A DNA stretch of 64,000 bases. It comes from Helopsaltes ochotensis. Taxonomy: Eukaryota > Chordata > Aves > Passeriformes > Locustellidae. The notes beneath the pieces were generated by a model. That model searched no databases. It was not told where the DNA came from and was given only the letters and a program-made list of their open reading frames with translations. This document shows positions 47,471-59,611 of this stretch, piece by piece; position 1 is the first letter of the stretch, and every line of letters starts with the position of its first letter. A program made the position numbers and the translations under genes. The stretch is from NCBI GenBank assembly GCA_013400155.1, contig VXBM01000431.1, positions 4,688 to 68,687 of the forward strand, written 5' to 3'.

Positions 47471-47812
47471 AATGAGTCTGGGAGAGATTGTTTCCTACCC
47501 GGCCAGTTGAGTAGTTGTAACAAGAAATTACTTTCAATACACTATATATTCAGAAATTTCCCAGATTTTTTTGTCATAACACTATGTTATTCCGTTGATG
47601 TCTGAGACGTTAAGAAATCCCAAAAAATGCTGCTCTCAAAAGCAGAATTTGCGGCTCCTCAGCTTCACTGACAGGTTTCTGTGCATTGGTACATCTGGAG
47701 TCATACAGCACTTGAAAAGAATCCTCAGCAAATGCAAATTATTTCAGCTTCCATCACACCAATGAAGCTCTGCCTATTTAGAGCAGGCATGGAGCTGGTC
47801 CACTTCATAAAA

Positions 47813-47876
<64 letters not shown>

Positions 47877-48660
47877 AAAAACTAAATAGCAAACTGAAAG
47901 TCTTTGCAAGGAAATTCCCAGCTCAAAGCAGATTTTTTTTTCATGGGAGTTATAAACCCTTGAAAGTAGCAGGTTTATAATGGAAATGCTGACACAACTT
48001 TAACTATAGCATTGCAAATGGCGATGCTATAATTAAGCTTCGATCTTCTTTGGAAAAAAGGAAGAGGGAGGTTATTGTTCAATGGACTGCTCTGTCATTT
48101 GCTGCAGCGATTCTTAATTGTGTCTCATTACTGCAAGATGATCATTACTCTACTTGTCTATCTGATTTAGAGACCACTAAAAGTGTCTTGTAACAAGCAG
48201 CCGTCTCCTATGCAACAGTCCTTTGGCTCTCACCCTCATTACTCAGAATCTGTCCAATTATTTGTCATTAAAGTAATAAAAAGGACTGCAGCAGAAAATG
48301 TGGGAGGTAATTGTTGGAGGCCTGCCGAGGAAAAAAAATGAAAACTGTTTTCAAGGCACTGGGAAAGTGACATCGTTAATTAAGTGTTAGAGAATATGCA
48401 AATCAGTCACAATCTCAAGAGACTGTAGTAAAATAGAGAAAACATTATTATCATTTGCGATAAAAGAAGGCAGAGTTTCCAAGTCAGTGTTAGGTTTAGT
48501 TATTTCCTAAGAATGGCAGTGGCAATAGGGTGCAAGCTCCAAATAAAATGAGCAGATGGGTGTATTTCAGCAAAGCTGTCCCTCTAACTTTCTGCAGCTC
48601 AGAGACAGTGAAGAAGTCAGTCACAGTATAGGATCCCAATTAAGGATTTCCCATAAATGC
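47471..48660. other. Candidate conserved non-coding region
   Basis: Unique sequence free of mobile elements except an (AAAT)n array in the middle. It carries POU-type octamers (ATGCAAAT 47732-47739; ATATGCAAAT 48394-48403), TTAATTAA (48376-48383), GCGATAAAAG-type sites and an 8-bp inverted repeat (TATAGCAT 48005-48012 / ATGCTATA 48024-48031). The texture is like deeply conserved developmental enhancers. No open frame. Conservation is a guess that only an alignment can settle. Confidence 0.3.
47808..47879 (+). repeat. (AAAT)n microsatellite
   Basis: About seventeen copies of AAAT without interruption, ending AATAATAAAA. Confidence 0.97.
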
Positions 48661-51600
48661 TGTTTATTTGATAGCTACCTCACATGAGAGTGTATATATC
48701 ACACACTATAACTCCTTCACAAAATGTCAGAAAAAAATTGTACAAGTGACTTTTTTGTTTGTTTATATCACTGAATATGCTGTAATTTACACTTCACCTT
48801 CATGGGTTCATTTATTCAAGCAGAAAGAGAGAGAAAGGCAAAGGAGAGGGAGAGAGAAAAACAGCAAGAAAGGAAGAGAAATACACGAACTCTTATGTAA
48901 CTAATTAAAAAAAATTGGGGGATTCTTTTCAGGTAATTATTTACACAAATTTTAAAAATGATATATCAGTTCTTAATCACACAGTTATAGAAAGAAGACT
49001 ATTGAAAGCAACTGTAATTTGGGAACATTGTGAGCAGATGCAAAGGTGTGGCACATCACTTCAAAACAATCAAGTCCCAAAGAATCAATTTTCCTTCCTG
49101 CTGAGCTTTAGTTAGGAAAAAGGATACCTAAATTTATGAGGAAAACAGTTCAGATGTGAATTAATTGATTTAACTTAACATATCTGGGCTATAAAATGTT
49201 GATTTCCAGAGCAGAAATTCAGGCGTAAGGAGAGCTTGGACTAAAAAACCTCTCTGAGGCATCCTGATAGAGATCTTGTCTGGGCTTGGAAGGAAAGACA
49301 AAGGAACCTTTCAAAGTACCACAGATTCATGCCATACATTTTGTGTAACGACCATCAGGGAACTGTTTGGTTCACTGTTCCTCCATATTCACGAATTCGC
49401 TGAGGTTTCTTGGGTCAGCTAAGAACAAGCTCAAGAGTAAAATTTCCCTGGTCCTTACACATATCTCTACTTTCTGGCCTCCTGAAACAAGTCCTGCTTA
49501 ACATGCAATTTTAAGTTTCACAGGAAAGAATCACTCTTTGGAAAGTTATATGTATGGTAGACGATAGAGAAATTGTACCTTGCCAGACTTGGCACAAGAA
49601 AAGTGTTGGACTTCGAGCTTTAGGAAAAAAGAAAAGCATATTTAGATTTGCACAGACCAGCTGTCTTCCTTTTTTTATCCTCCCCCCCCCCCCAGGTTTA
49701 ACACAGGATGATCAGACAGAAAACACAGGGTAACCTGATGTTCCTGCAGTAGTGAAGTCAATGAAACTTGACCACTGCATAGAGAATAAGGCTGTAACAA
49801 AATTTTGTCTCCTTTAACTGGTAAGCAATCAAAGTAAATTATCCAAGGAGCAGAATGGGAATATAAAATAGTTGTAGCAACACATTTGGCCTCCGCATTC
49901 TTCACCTCAGTATTTAAGACATTATTATAGGTGTTGTGAAAATACATTGCACAACTTATTTGAGGGTTAGGAGTTTAAGGAAAAGCAGTCTGGAATAGAT
50001 ATTAACTCTCTAAACTTAGAACTTTGGAAGGCAAATGAAAATGTATAAACACTGTATATAATTTTAAATTGTCATTGTGGCCACCTCTACAGATAATTAC
50101 AACTGAAATACTTTGTCCTAGGACAGAGAGGAAATTTCTATCCTATAATCACATAGGATGGTGGCTGCAAATTGCACATAAGAATAAGTCTAACATACAA
50201 AGTTAGTTTCACAAAACAGCAGCAAGTAGACATGAGGATGTTTTCCCCTAATAGCACAGAAAGGCATATCTTGTTTGTTTGTTTGTTTGTTTGTTTGTTT
50301 GTTTGTTTTTGTATTGCTGAGGTTTCCGGAACACACTTTGTTAGTCTTTTTAAAAATTGCTGAACTCTCCTAATATAAGTGGCTAGAATGGAAGTTCATT
50401 CAGCTAGTGTAACCCTACATATCCAGTAAACTAATTTTTAAATGGTGCACTATGAACAAGAACCCACTCAACACAGTCAATATTTTCAGAGTCCCACATC
50501 TCAGTCTAATCATAACCAGATTTTTTGAGTGACAACATTCAGTGTATTTTAGTTTATCCCTCTTACATCCCACACACCACTTTTGAAGTCTCAAATATTT
50601 TAGAGGTGTTGAAGTAAAGACTGCAAACATAATTCAGAAACAGAGGAAGTGTTTTATCTGTCTGTTCCTGTGCTATCACATACTAAAATATTTTTCTATC
50701 CTTATTGCCCTCTCAAAGACTGACCAGGAAAGCTATGCTGGAATACAGACAAGTTCAAGAAAATGACAAAAGCAGAAATCTTTGAAAAATAAGAATACAA
50801 GAATTCTTTATCTTAATTAGTAAAATACAAATATATGTACCATTTTTGGAATTACTTGTAAGGAATTATTGTATATCCTATCTAGGCTTCTCTCTAGAAG
50901 TTGCACAGCACTTTTTCTGCATTTTCCCAGTTTTCAAACACATCTATAGATTGTAAAAGGAAAAATTAAAACTAAAACTAAAATCCGATAGTGAATTTGC
51001 ACTGTAGTAAGTTTCACTTGATATTTAGAACATGCTAAATATCCTTCTCAAGGTATTCCAAAGTACAGGAAGTGGGTTCTTTGGGTTTACTAATTCTCAT
51101 AGCGCAGGTTATGATCTTAGGTGGACAGTACATCACTACTGCAGCAAATGTCATTAGCAGATTGATTATTTTTTCCAAGGTTTGAAAACTCTGACAGGAT
51201 GGAATATTATCAGATCTGTGTGTTCTAACAGCCTAAAAATAATATTCTGCTCAGTCTGTGTTTCAAGCTTTTCATTAGATCCAAATCCCAGGCTTCTTTC
51301 TGAAAATCGAATGAAGGAAATTGGAAATAGGAACAACTCATTCTTGTCTTCAACAACTTAAAGTGAAAAGTGTGTTTATTCACTCTTCTAGTTATTTAAT
51401 TTAAACTTGATTAAACTGAGTAAAAAGTTCATTAACTCTTTGTTAGGATAATTTTGATAAGGTCAAAAAAATTAAAAGTATGCAAGCAGGTTACTGTTCA
51501 TCTAACACATTTTCTACTACCTGTTGCCATTTTGGTTTTCAAATTAAGTATATAATTAGTTTGACTATATTCTTTCCTTAGAGATAGACAGGAAAATCTA

Positions 51601-53970
51601 TGACTTGTGAAGGTGGAAAACAAAGAAATCAATAGGTGTCTGCCTTAGTGGGAACCTGAGGGGATTTGTAAGTGTGGTAGCAAGAGATGCCAATTTTGCT
51701 AAGATGCTATTCTACACTGTGTCAGAGATTATATCTTGATTCTTATAGCAGAATCAGTAAAAAAATAAAATACTATAAACTCTGCTTGCTTAGGGCAGAG
51801 ACAATACACTTGGAATTTACTCAACAATTTTTCATGAGTGAATTTTTATTCATATTTTTCTATCCTAACAAATACTACTCATACTCCCCATACATCACAG
51901 TTTCATTAAATAATTTTTAGAAGAAATAAAAAGATTAAATGATGCACCAAGTTGCTCCAGAAAGACATCAAAATTCCTCAAAAGGAAGGAATCTTCTGGA
52001 TCACACTTAATCTCTTTGTAAGCTATATTATTTTAAAAGTAATAAAAGACATTTCTAAACTTTTCTTCAAAATAATAAAAGAATTAAAACATGGTGCTGA
52101 TTATAAACATTGATTGGGCTATGTGTCCTGAAAATAATTAATTTTGTCTAGTGTTCATGTATAACCACACTGTTGACAACACTAAACTTGATCAATTAAA
52201 AGACTTGCTGAACTGAATAGGAAGTCAGCAAGATTAGGTAGAACAATAATATGAAAACTTTAAAAATTAAAAGAACCATGAAAAACTTAGATAGTGAACC
52301 AGAGTTTAAACAAATATGAGATAGATTATCACACTCTTAAATGGTTCACTGTGTCTGATCCTTTGCAATTATTTTCTAACATTTACGTAGTGGGGAATGC
52401 TGTTAGTGTTTGTGTCATTGCTATTAGTAGCTATAGTACTTTTAACAAAACACTCTGAAAACAGAACCATTTCCCTCTCTATTACTCTTTTCTCACGATA
52501 TAACTAACTTCCCATATGTTCAGTGAGACACCTGACAGGAACAAAAGAGTGAAAAGCACATTATATGAGTTAGGATCCTTTCCCTGTCAATTGCTTCCAT
52601 TGGTTGTGAGACTTAAACAGTAAGTTTCAGATACTTAGCAATGTAATTATTTTATGAGATCTATATTCTGGTTAAAGCCTGTTATTATTACAGGATATCA
52701 TGTAAATCAAACAGTAATCTACAATCTAATTATAAACCCATGAGTTCTGTCAACAGAATTTGACCCAAGGAGATCCTGTTGTTCACACCATTTTGCAATA
52801 AAACAAAAGTAATTTAGAAATACATATATACTTCTTTAGGAGTAAAAATAAAGATAATTGTGAAGGATTGCCATATGTACAATGTTCTGAATATAAGAAT
52901 CTAAATAACATAACAATGTGTCTTCCAAATATTGTGTTAGAACAACTCTGATGCCCTCATGTGGGAAAAAGATATTTAACACATGCCAAGTTGGCTGAAA
53001 ATTCATGTTAGGAAACAAATGTAAGCTTGCAAAAAAAATTAGGGACAAAATTTTTGATATTAAGAATAGAATAAATTTCATTTTCATTTAATTTTGAGCA
53101 GGAAGATGCACCAAATGCATAAAAACAAATAAAGAAAGCAAAAAACCCAAACAAACCTCCATCAAACAAACAAGACAAAATAATTATTTGAGAAAAAATG
53201 TCAAGTAACTAACATAAAATGTGCATCATTCCAAAGAATTTCTTTACTTCCTATAATTGTATAAGTGTTCAGAATTGTATTTTATTTAAATATTTTTCTT
53301 AAAACCTCCTTCAACAGAAAAACAATCATTAATTTCTCGCTTTTTGCTTCAAGCATCAGCTCTTATAAATATGGTCTTTTCTAGTGAGAAGCCTAATTAT
53401 TGTGTTTAGGGAGAGGTGATTAATTAAAGAGTGAAAAATAAAATTTGTTGTCTTTTTTTAAAATTTATTCACATTTACACCCTGGGGTAGAATAATTTTT
53501 TCAAGACTTGCTCTCTCACTGATTGACTGTCTATTTTTTAATCTGCATATCACACTGAATAAAAAAGGTCTGCTAAAATTGATTAATTACAGATTTGGAA
53601 ACGTATCATTACTAAATATTTGTACTGAAATTGTACCAAGTTATTTCAGGAATAAGCTACACTTACAGACAACTATAAACAACCATAAGAATTATAAGAA
53701 AGAATATATATAAGAACTATAAGAAAGAATTCCTCATATGCCGAAGATATCAGAATGTGTGTATTTTTACGACCTGACTACAGCAGAGTCTCTGGGAAAA
53801 GTAAGATATAAGGGTTACATCATTTAAACCAATGGCCATTTCATGGATTTTCTACCCCCAAACTGTCCAGATGAATATGATTATATCCCCTTTGGAGTCC
53901 CTTTATTTCTTTTTCCATGATAAAATACATATGACAAAAAAATTTCTCAAAGAACTCAGTTTTTTTTCAC
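48661..53970. other. Unique AT-rich sequence with simple repeats
   Basis: No gene or mobile element recognised. It contains a GA-rich tract (48822-48884), a C-run (49682-49693) and a (TTTG)n array (50270-50311). Those simple repeats create small artefact frames. Confidence 0.5.
50270..50311 (+). repeat. (TTTG)n microsatellite
   Basis: About ten perfect TTTG units. Confidence 0.97.
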
Positions 53971-54001
53971 ACAGTTAGATGATCTGTGAACAGTTTATTT
54001 T
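53971..54001 (+). repeat. 31-bp partial copy of the 135-bp direct repeat
   Basis: This segment equals 58701-58731 at 30 of 31 positions (one A/C difference), including the C at the position where the two 135-bp copies differ. The flanks do not match. It lies about 3 kb upstream of the first full copy. Confidence 0.8.
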
Positions 54002-55454
54002 CTGAGTGTATTCATTATTTCACCATAAATACTTTATGTGAACATATCTGCCCAAGGGTCTGCTGCAAACTATTCACTTTGGTTACCAACTATTTTTAAT
54101 TCAACATTTGTTCTGTATGCCTAAATCACATGAGCTACATGGCATCGTTTTTGCTTCTCAGTTATTTGACTGAAGAAAACCTTTGTAAAGCAGTAGTAAA
54201 ATTACTTAATCAGGCCTATCATAGTACTAAACAAATATAATTGAATGTATATTAATATTCTTCAGAAGAAAGTAATTCCTCATTATTAATATAAACAGAT
54301 GCCTCTTCTGAGCAAGTGTTTGCAACAAAAAAAGGGTACACAGAAGCATAAATTCTGGTCAGATCAAAATCAATTGGAATTTTAGGCCATGAACATACTT
54401 TTTCTTCCCATTATTTACTCAGCTTTAGTCTCTTCACCTAAAAAATGCCAAGGAAATAATAAACACTACAATTTCTACATCAAAAAACAGACAAATGCAA
54501 CACAAGGAAAAAAATTCATAGTGATGCTGCAGCCAGCATGAAACAGATCTTCATATTTATATAAAATTTTAGACTGATCATATGACTTTCCCCTTCAGAT
54601 GAGGAGAGCACCATTGGAAGATACATCACTTCAAAGGATTATGGTAGACCCCATCTCCTAGGGCAACTCAAGAAACAAAGAATTGAATTCTGCTCCAATA
54701 ACCATGAGACTCAGATTTGGCCTGAAAGACTGCCTTTAAAATATCACACCTTTTGCCTCCACATACAAAGAGGCTTGTCGGTGAGCACTGTATGGCAGGG
54801 CAGTACTTCTTTGAGGAATCTTTGTCAGATGGTGAGACAAAGTATGGATATATAGTAAAAAACCAAAACAAATCATCCAACAAAACAAAAAACTGCAAAG
54901 CAACAAGCTCATACCTTACCTGGGGCAATACCTTAATATTATCCCTTTAGGAGTAAATATTGGCACTGCCATAGTTTAAATTCCTTTACAGCATTTTCCC
55001 TGGATCAGGTAGGTTTCTTTGTAAGGCTAAGGATGACACATGCAGAGATAGAAACAACCTTGGAATAAAATTAATCAATTCTTCAAGTTTTCAAATTTAT
55101 ACTGAAACCCAGATGTTTTAAATACTCAAGGTGACTTTTCTTTAGCATATTTGTTTTTCCAGGATAACTATCTGCTCTCAAAAAAACTAGGAAAAAGACT
55201 CTTCCTTTTTCCTGTGTCATAGGGAGGCCCTTACCCACTTAGGACAAACCCTAAAATCACAGCATATCCAAACTGTAACATTTCCACATTACCTTCTGTC
55301 GAACGGGAACCTACAGCTTCTTGCTGACAAGCAACCTGATAAATTTTAGGCTCCCCGTATGTTAAAACCAGTGCTTTTACTAATGACCAATAACATTTTA
55401 TTACATCCCTGAAACTTTTTATATTTGTACTTTTTGTTGCAAAGATAGGGGAAA
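54002..55454. other. Unique AT-rich sequence
   Basis: Nothing recognised. Confidence 0.5.
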
Positions 55455-55713
55455 GGTTTCAAACTGAGAGAGTAGGTTCAGGTTAGATATTAGGGAAAAA
55501 AATCCTACTGTGATGATAGTGAAGTATTGGAACAGCTTGCCCACAGAAGTTGCAGATGCCCCATTTCTGAAATTGGTCAAGGCAAGTGGGCAAAGTTCTG
55601 AGCAACTAGGTCTAGTGAGATGTGTCCCTGTCCTTGGCAGAAGGTTTGGAACTAGATGATCTTTAGATTTCTTCCTACCTAAACCATTCTATGATTCTAT
55701 GATCCCATGATTC
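55455..55713 (+). mobile_element. CR1 LINE 3' end fragment with octamer tail
   Basis: Sense CR1 3' region: AGGTTAGATATTAGGGAAAA, GAAGTATTGGAACAGCTTGCC, GGCAGAAGGTTTGGAACTAG, ATGATCTTTAGATTTCTTCC. It ends in ACCATTCTATGATTCTATGAT and further octamer-like copies to about 55713. Heavily 5'-truncated. Confidence 0.92.
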
Positions 55714-57029
55714 TGCTTTGGAATACCAGCTTTTGGGTAGAAGCATGTATACTTGTACATAATAAGTAAATGTCTTTCAAATATTCAATTTATTCAATAA
55801 ATAAGTAAATGACTTTCAAAACCAAATGAATCTTCCTGAACTCTCTAAGTCATTGTTCTGAACATCTGTATCTAAGGGCTGTTTTGGATATGGTTCATTA
55901 AAAAAAAGGCAAGGAAAACTAAATATTACTTTTTTATGGTCAATATCACCTGCTTGTTCATATGCCTTCTTAAGTTTCACTGTCTCAGTACCAACTGAGT
56001 CTTCCTCAGAAGCTTGTTTGAAGTCACTACGAAAACAAACAAAAAAAAGTAAAAAATCTAACTCTCTGAAATAATGCAGAAGTAATCCTGTGAGAGTCAA
56101 ACATCTGATATTTTCCATTGATGGTAAATCAACTTTGGGAAAGGATCCTAAAGTTGCTTAGAAGTTACTTGCAAAGAACTTTGGTTTTTTGTCACTACGA
56201 ATCTCTTTAAACCTGCCAGAATAATAGAAAAATTCCAGTTTTTAGTAAAAACTTGGTGTAATTTAACTCACATTTCTTTAAAACCAAAGTTTAGTATGAC
56301 TAAGCATATTCTACTTTTCAGCTTCTACTCTTCTATAGATCATGTCTCCACACAACATTTCACCTGGTCTTTCAGACCAGAAAGAAAATAGGGTTTTTCC
56401 TGCCACTCCAAACCAAGTTTGAGGTGAAAACTAGAACAAAGACCAGGAAACCTCTTCTCAACCCAGTGCCTTCCAAACATGCAGCATGTTACCCCATCAG
56501 GCCTGAAACAGAAATTGCCTGATTTGAAGAGGAGACTACAAATGGTTTTTTGACAACAGACATTCTTAACTAGAAAAAAATGAACATAATGCCAAAAAAT
56601 TATAATGAAGGAGGTGATAGAAATTATGGTTGGCAGTGAGAGGAGCAGAGAAGCCTCAAAATGGTGAGCACAAACTAAAGAATGCTCCAGCCAGAAGACA
56701 ATGCTCTAAAAGAAACAGTTTGGGAATTATTATGAGCTGAGAGGAAAGGGTAAGTATAAATAGGCTCTTCAGAAACACCCCACTAAACCCAGAAAGAGAT
56801 AGGTGAGAAAAAAAAAAAAAAAACGAAGCTTATTCATTCTTTCCTACAGCAATGCATCTGTAGAACTAGACCAGAAAACCCAAGTCAACAATTCTTACAA
56901 GCACTAAGAGTTTGGGAGTAACTGCCTCAAGGGCATTCAGTACAACTGGACATTAAACAACTTGCTTCCAAACAAGGACTAAGTCTAAAACTGCTTATTT
57001 GGAAAGATTATTTTAGATCAGCCATCTTT
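55714..57029. other. Unique AT-rich sequence
   Basis: No gene or repeat recognised; an A-run at 56809-56823. Confidence 0.5.
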
Positions 57030-57164
57030 CTGAAGTTTATAGAACTTAACAAAACAGTTAGATGATATGTGAAAAGTTTATTTTTAATTTTAATCAATAA
57101 TCTTGCATTTACAAATTCTAAACCAAATACGCCCAAAAACCAAATCAAGGAAATAATTAAACTT
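57030..57164 (+). repeat. 135-bp direct repeat, left copy
   Basis: From CTGAAGTTTATAG to AATTAAACTT, identical to 58677-58811 except at four positions (about 97% over 135 bp, no indels). Its right end meets the left end of the LTR at 57164. Sequence outside the two copies does not match. Confidence 0.95.
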
Positions 57165-58676
57165 GTGGTGGTTTTACGTTTGCTAATGTCATTTACTAAT
57201 TTCATGGGATTTGACTAGGAGAAAACAAAAAGTACAACAGGCTAAAACTTGGAAGTTACATATATAGTTTATTTTTACACACTAAAGAATAAGAATAGAA
57301 AGAAAGAAAAAGGAAAAAAAATTGAAACTTTACAACTTTTCCTTTTCTTCACAAATTATTTACTTTCTCTACAAACTAACATAGAGATATAAAACTATGA
57401 TTTTCAGTCAGTTTACTATTTAAACATAATCTTTCATCACTTTGGGAGAGGAGTTTCTCTTGGTGTTTATGGATTCTACTGACAATAGAAAACAGTTCAC
57501 TAGTGGGTTTTAATTGCTACAACAAACAACAGCTGGGTAAGAAAACCCTGCTTCCGTGACCCCTCCCATTAGCAGGATTCAGGCTGCTTAATGGGCTATA
57601 ATTTTAAGACTTTTGTATTTAGGGTGTTACTTTTTAAAGATGCACAACTCTACAAGAAAGGATTCTTTATTACGAAGGGGGAGAGATACTTTCTTATCTC
57701 AGTTCAGTTTAAGTATCTCAATGTTCAAACACAAGCACTTCTGCTCAATGAATCTACATAAATTTGCACAACATTTCCCTACATGTATATCTTTCTTATA
57801 ATTTAAAGGGATACTTGGTCCGCTCTCCGTGGCTCACATCCAGAGAAGTCCAGTCAAAAATGTCCACTTCCTTAATCTCATCTTCTAATAATTTAATCAG
57901 TTCTTTTACAGACTTCCCATCTGGTTAAGTTCACTATGTTTCAATTAATATATTATTTTTTTCTCTCTTGAGGAAAGAGGTTGGAGTTCTGAAAGTTTCA
58001 TTACTAAGAAATGGTTAAATTTTGCCCAGGTCCTGTGTTTTTCAGATGTTTAGTTCATGGTGTTAAGTTTCAAGGCCACGCTGGTGGGGAGGGAGCGCGA
58101 TGAGACGTCCACCCCTGGCCCAGGCACAGGACTCGGAACACGACCCAGCAAGGGCGGCTGCAGTTCTCTTCCTTCACAGGGCAGAGGGCCGGAGTGTGGG
58201 GGGGGGGCCGGAGCCAGCCAGCCTGAGTCAACCTGAGCGGGCAGCGGCCCCTCAGGAGGCCAGACAGGCCTGGCCCCGAGCCAGGAGGCTGCAGGGCCAC
58301 CCCCCGCTTCTTTCGATGTCAAGGCTGAGCTCAGGAGTTGGTGGGACCCGGGAATGCGGCCTGAGCCCGGCCGGGACTGAGCCTGCCTCCCCCCTGCCCC
58401 CACAGGGAAGGGGGGCGGGGAGGAGAAGCGCAGCCCGGCCGGACTGAGATGTTACCTGTTCGCTGCCCAGGAACGGAAGAGAAAGCTAGGAAGCAAGCTC
58501 AGCTTTATATGTGCATCTCCAAAGGCATTTCTGAGTGGACAAACCACCTGCCAATATCTAAAGCACAAGATGATAGGTGCCCGTCTGCCTGTCCCTATCA
58601 AAACAACACAAGGTCCCGACAGGGAAATACTCTAAATCTCTCTCTAACAAAAGCCAAACTATTTCAACCTATGACA
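57164..58676 (-). mobile_element. Solo LTR, ~1513 bp, long R region and CpG-rich block
   Basis: On the minus strand it starts TGTCATAGGTTG (plus 58676) and ends ACCACCACA (plus 57164). It is the same family as 62705-64000. Shared features are the TGTCAT..GTT start, a GTC.GGACCT block, GGGACAGGCA, a TATAAA box about 170 bp from the start (plus 58504-58509), a GC/CpG-rich segment (plus about 58070-58450), and a late block around AAACTCCTCTCC..TGATGAAA. AATAAA occurs at plus 57666-57671 and 57268-57273, the latter about 1.2 kb from the TATA box. It is flanked directly by 135-bp direct repeats rather than by a 4-6 bp duplication. Confidence 0.8.
58504..58509 (-). promoter_or_regulatory. LTR TATA box
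   Basis: TATAAA on the minus strand (CATATAAAGC), about 170 bp from the LTR start, at the same place as TATAAA 62869-62874 in the relative. The conserved position supports a real U3 promoter. Confidence 0.6.
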
Positions 58677-58811
58677 CTGAAGTTTATAGAACTTAACAAA
58701 ACAGTTAGATGATCTGTGAAAAGTTTATTTTTAATTTTAATCAATAAGCTTGCATTTACAAATTCTAAACCAAATACGCCCAAAAACTGAATCAAGGAAA
58801 TAATTAAACTT
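58677..58811 (+). repeat. 135-bp direct repeat, right copy
   Basis: Right partner of 57030-57164. It begins at the base after the LTR end (GACA|CTGAAG). Differences from the left copy are CTGTG for ATGTG, AAGCTTG for AATCTTG and ACTGAAT for ACCAAAT. Confidence 0.95.
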
Positions 58812-59040
58812 AGGAATTAAATGCTGGGGGGGAAGGGGGTTGGGGAACAAAACAAAAAAACCAAACCAAACCAAAACAACCAGCCAACCAACCAAATAAA
58901 CAAAACCCCACAACAAACAAGCAGACTTACCATTTGATTTAAAATTAGCTGCTATAATTGGGAAGAAACCCTATTAACAGTTATTCATTTTTATGTTGTG
59001 TACAAGTGACTTGTGCTAAGCAGTCTCATTTAAAATGTGG
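58812..59040. repeat. Low-complexity spacer (G-run, CCAAA/CAAA-rich)
   Basis: A GGGGGGG..GGGGG patch (about 58825-58845) is followed by an A/C-rich tract of CAAA and CCAA units (58848-58920), then unique sequence. Confidence 0.8.
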
Positions 59041-59611
59041 ATCAGATGCTCACAAACCTTATATCCAGCACCTGGATATAAGGTCTGTAGCAGACACTCG
59101 TGCTCTCACCCTTAGAGCATGGGCACTTTCACATCCAGAGCTGGTTGTTAATAGTTCCACCCATCACTTTCTCCCAAGTCCCTTCACCCACTCACCAGTT
59201 GGTACAGCTTGGCCATCACACACTCATTCACACACCCACATTGCAGACACTGGCATCATGGGCACATGGCCTTCCTACTCCCAGTCCAAGTTTATTAATA
59301 AGAGAGAATTTATGAATAAAATAGGACAGTCTGTGCTGATCAGGCACAGGGAAAGCCAGATAATCAGATCAATAACATATGATGCTTTTTATCCTCTTCC
59401 ACCTGTATTTTCTCAAAATTCTTCCTCCCCCAGTCATCCAGGTCTCTGTCTTTTTTCAACTTTCTCCCCTAAATATACCATAATCACTCTGGTGTAATCC
59501 TGAGCTGCTTTTGTCACCCATTTGATAATGTGCCTCACACCCTGAACCAGCCCTAGTCCAAAAGGTGATCTGCTCCTGATGATTCATCTTGGTGGGTTTC
59601 ACATCTGGACA
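59041..59611 (-). mobile_element. LTR-like segment, uncertain
   Basis: The minus strand could start TGTCCAGATGTG (plus 59611). It shows a TATATTTAG site (plus about 59472) and AATAAA (plus TTTATT about 59290), an order and spacing (about 180 bp) that fit an LTR. The composition is C/T-richer than the flanks. A 179-codon open frame on plus (58958-59497) has no domain and overlaps these signals, so I do not call a gene. No target duplication was found. Confidence 0.35.
59056..59084. repeat. Perfect 13-bp hairpin
   Basis: Arms ACCTTATATCCAG (59056-59068) and its exact complement (59072-59084) around the loop CAC. No T-tract follows. It is the tightest perfect hairpin I saw in the window. Confidence 0.95.

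Noticed and set aside
50172..50363. Cys/Leu/Phe/Val periodic frame
   Set aside because: A translation of the (TTTG)n microsatellite.
58050..58447. Open frames of 115-117 codons on both strands
   Set aside because: The same GC/CpG block in the other copy of that LTR; sequence low in stops and rich in Pro, Gly and Arg.
58958..59497. 179-codon open frame on plus
   Set aside because: No domain, signal or repeat architecture; it overlaps an LTR-like segment with promoter and poly(A) signals on the other strand. It could be looked at again if transcripts exist.
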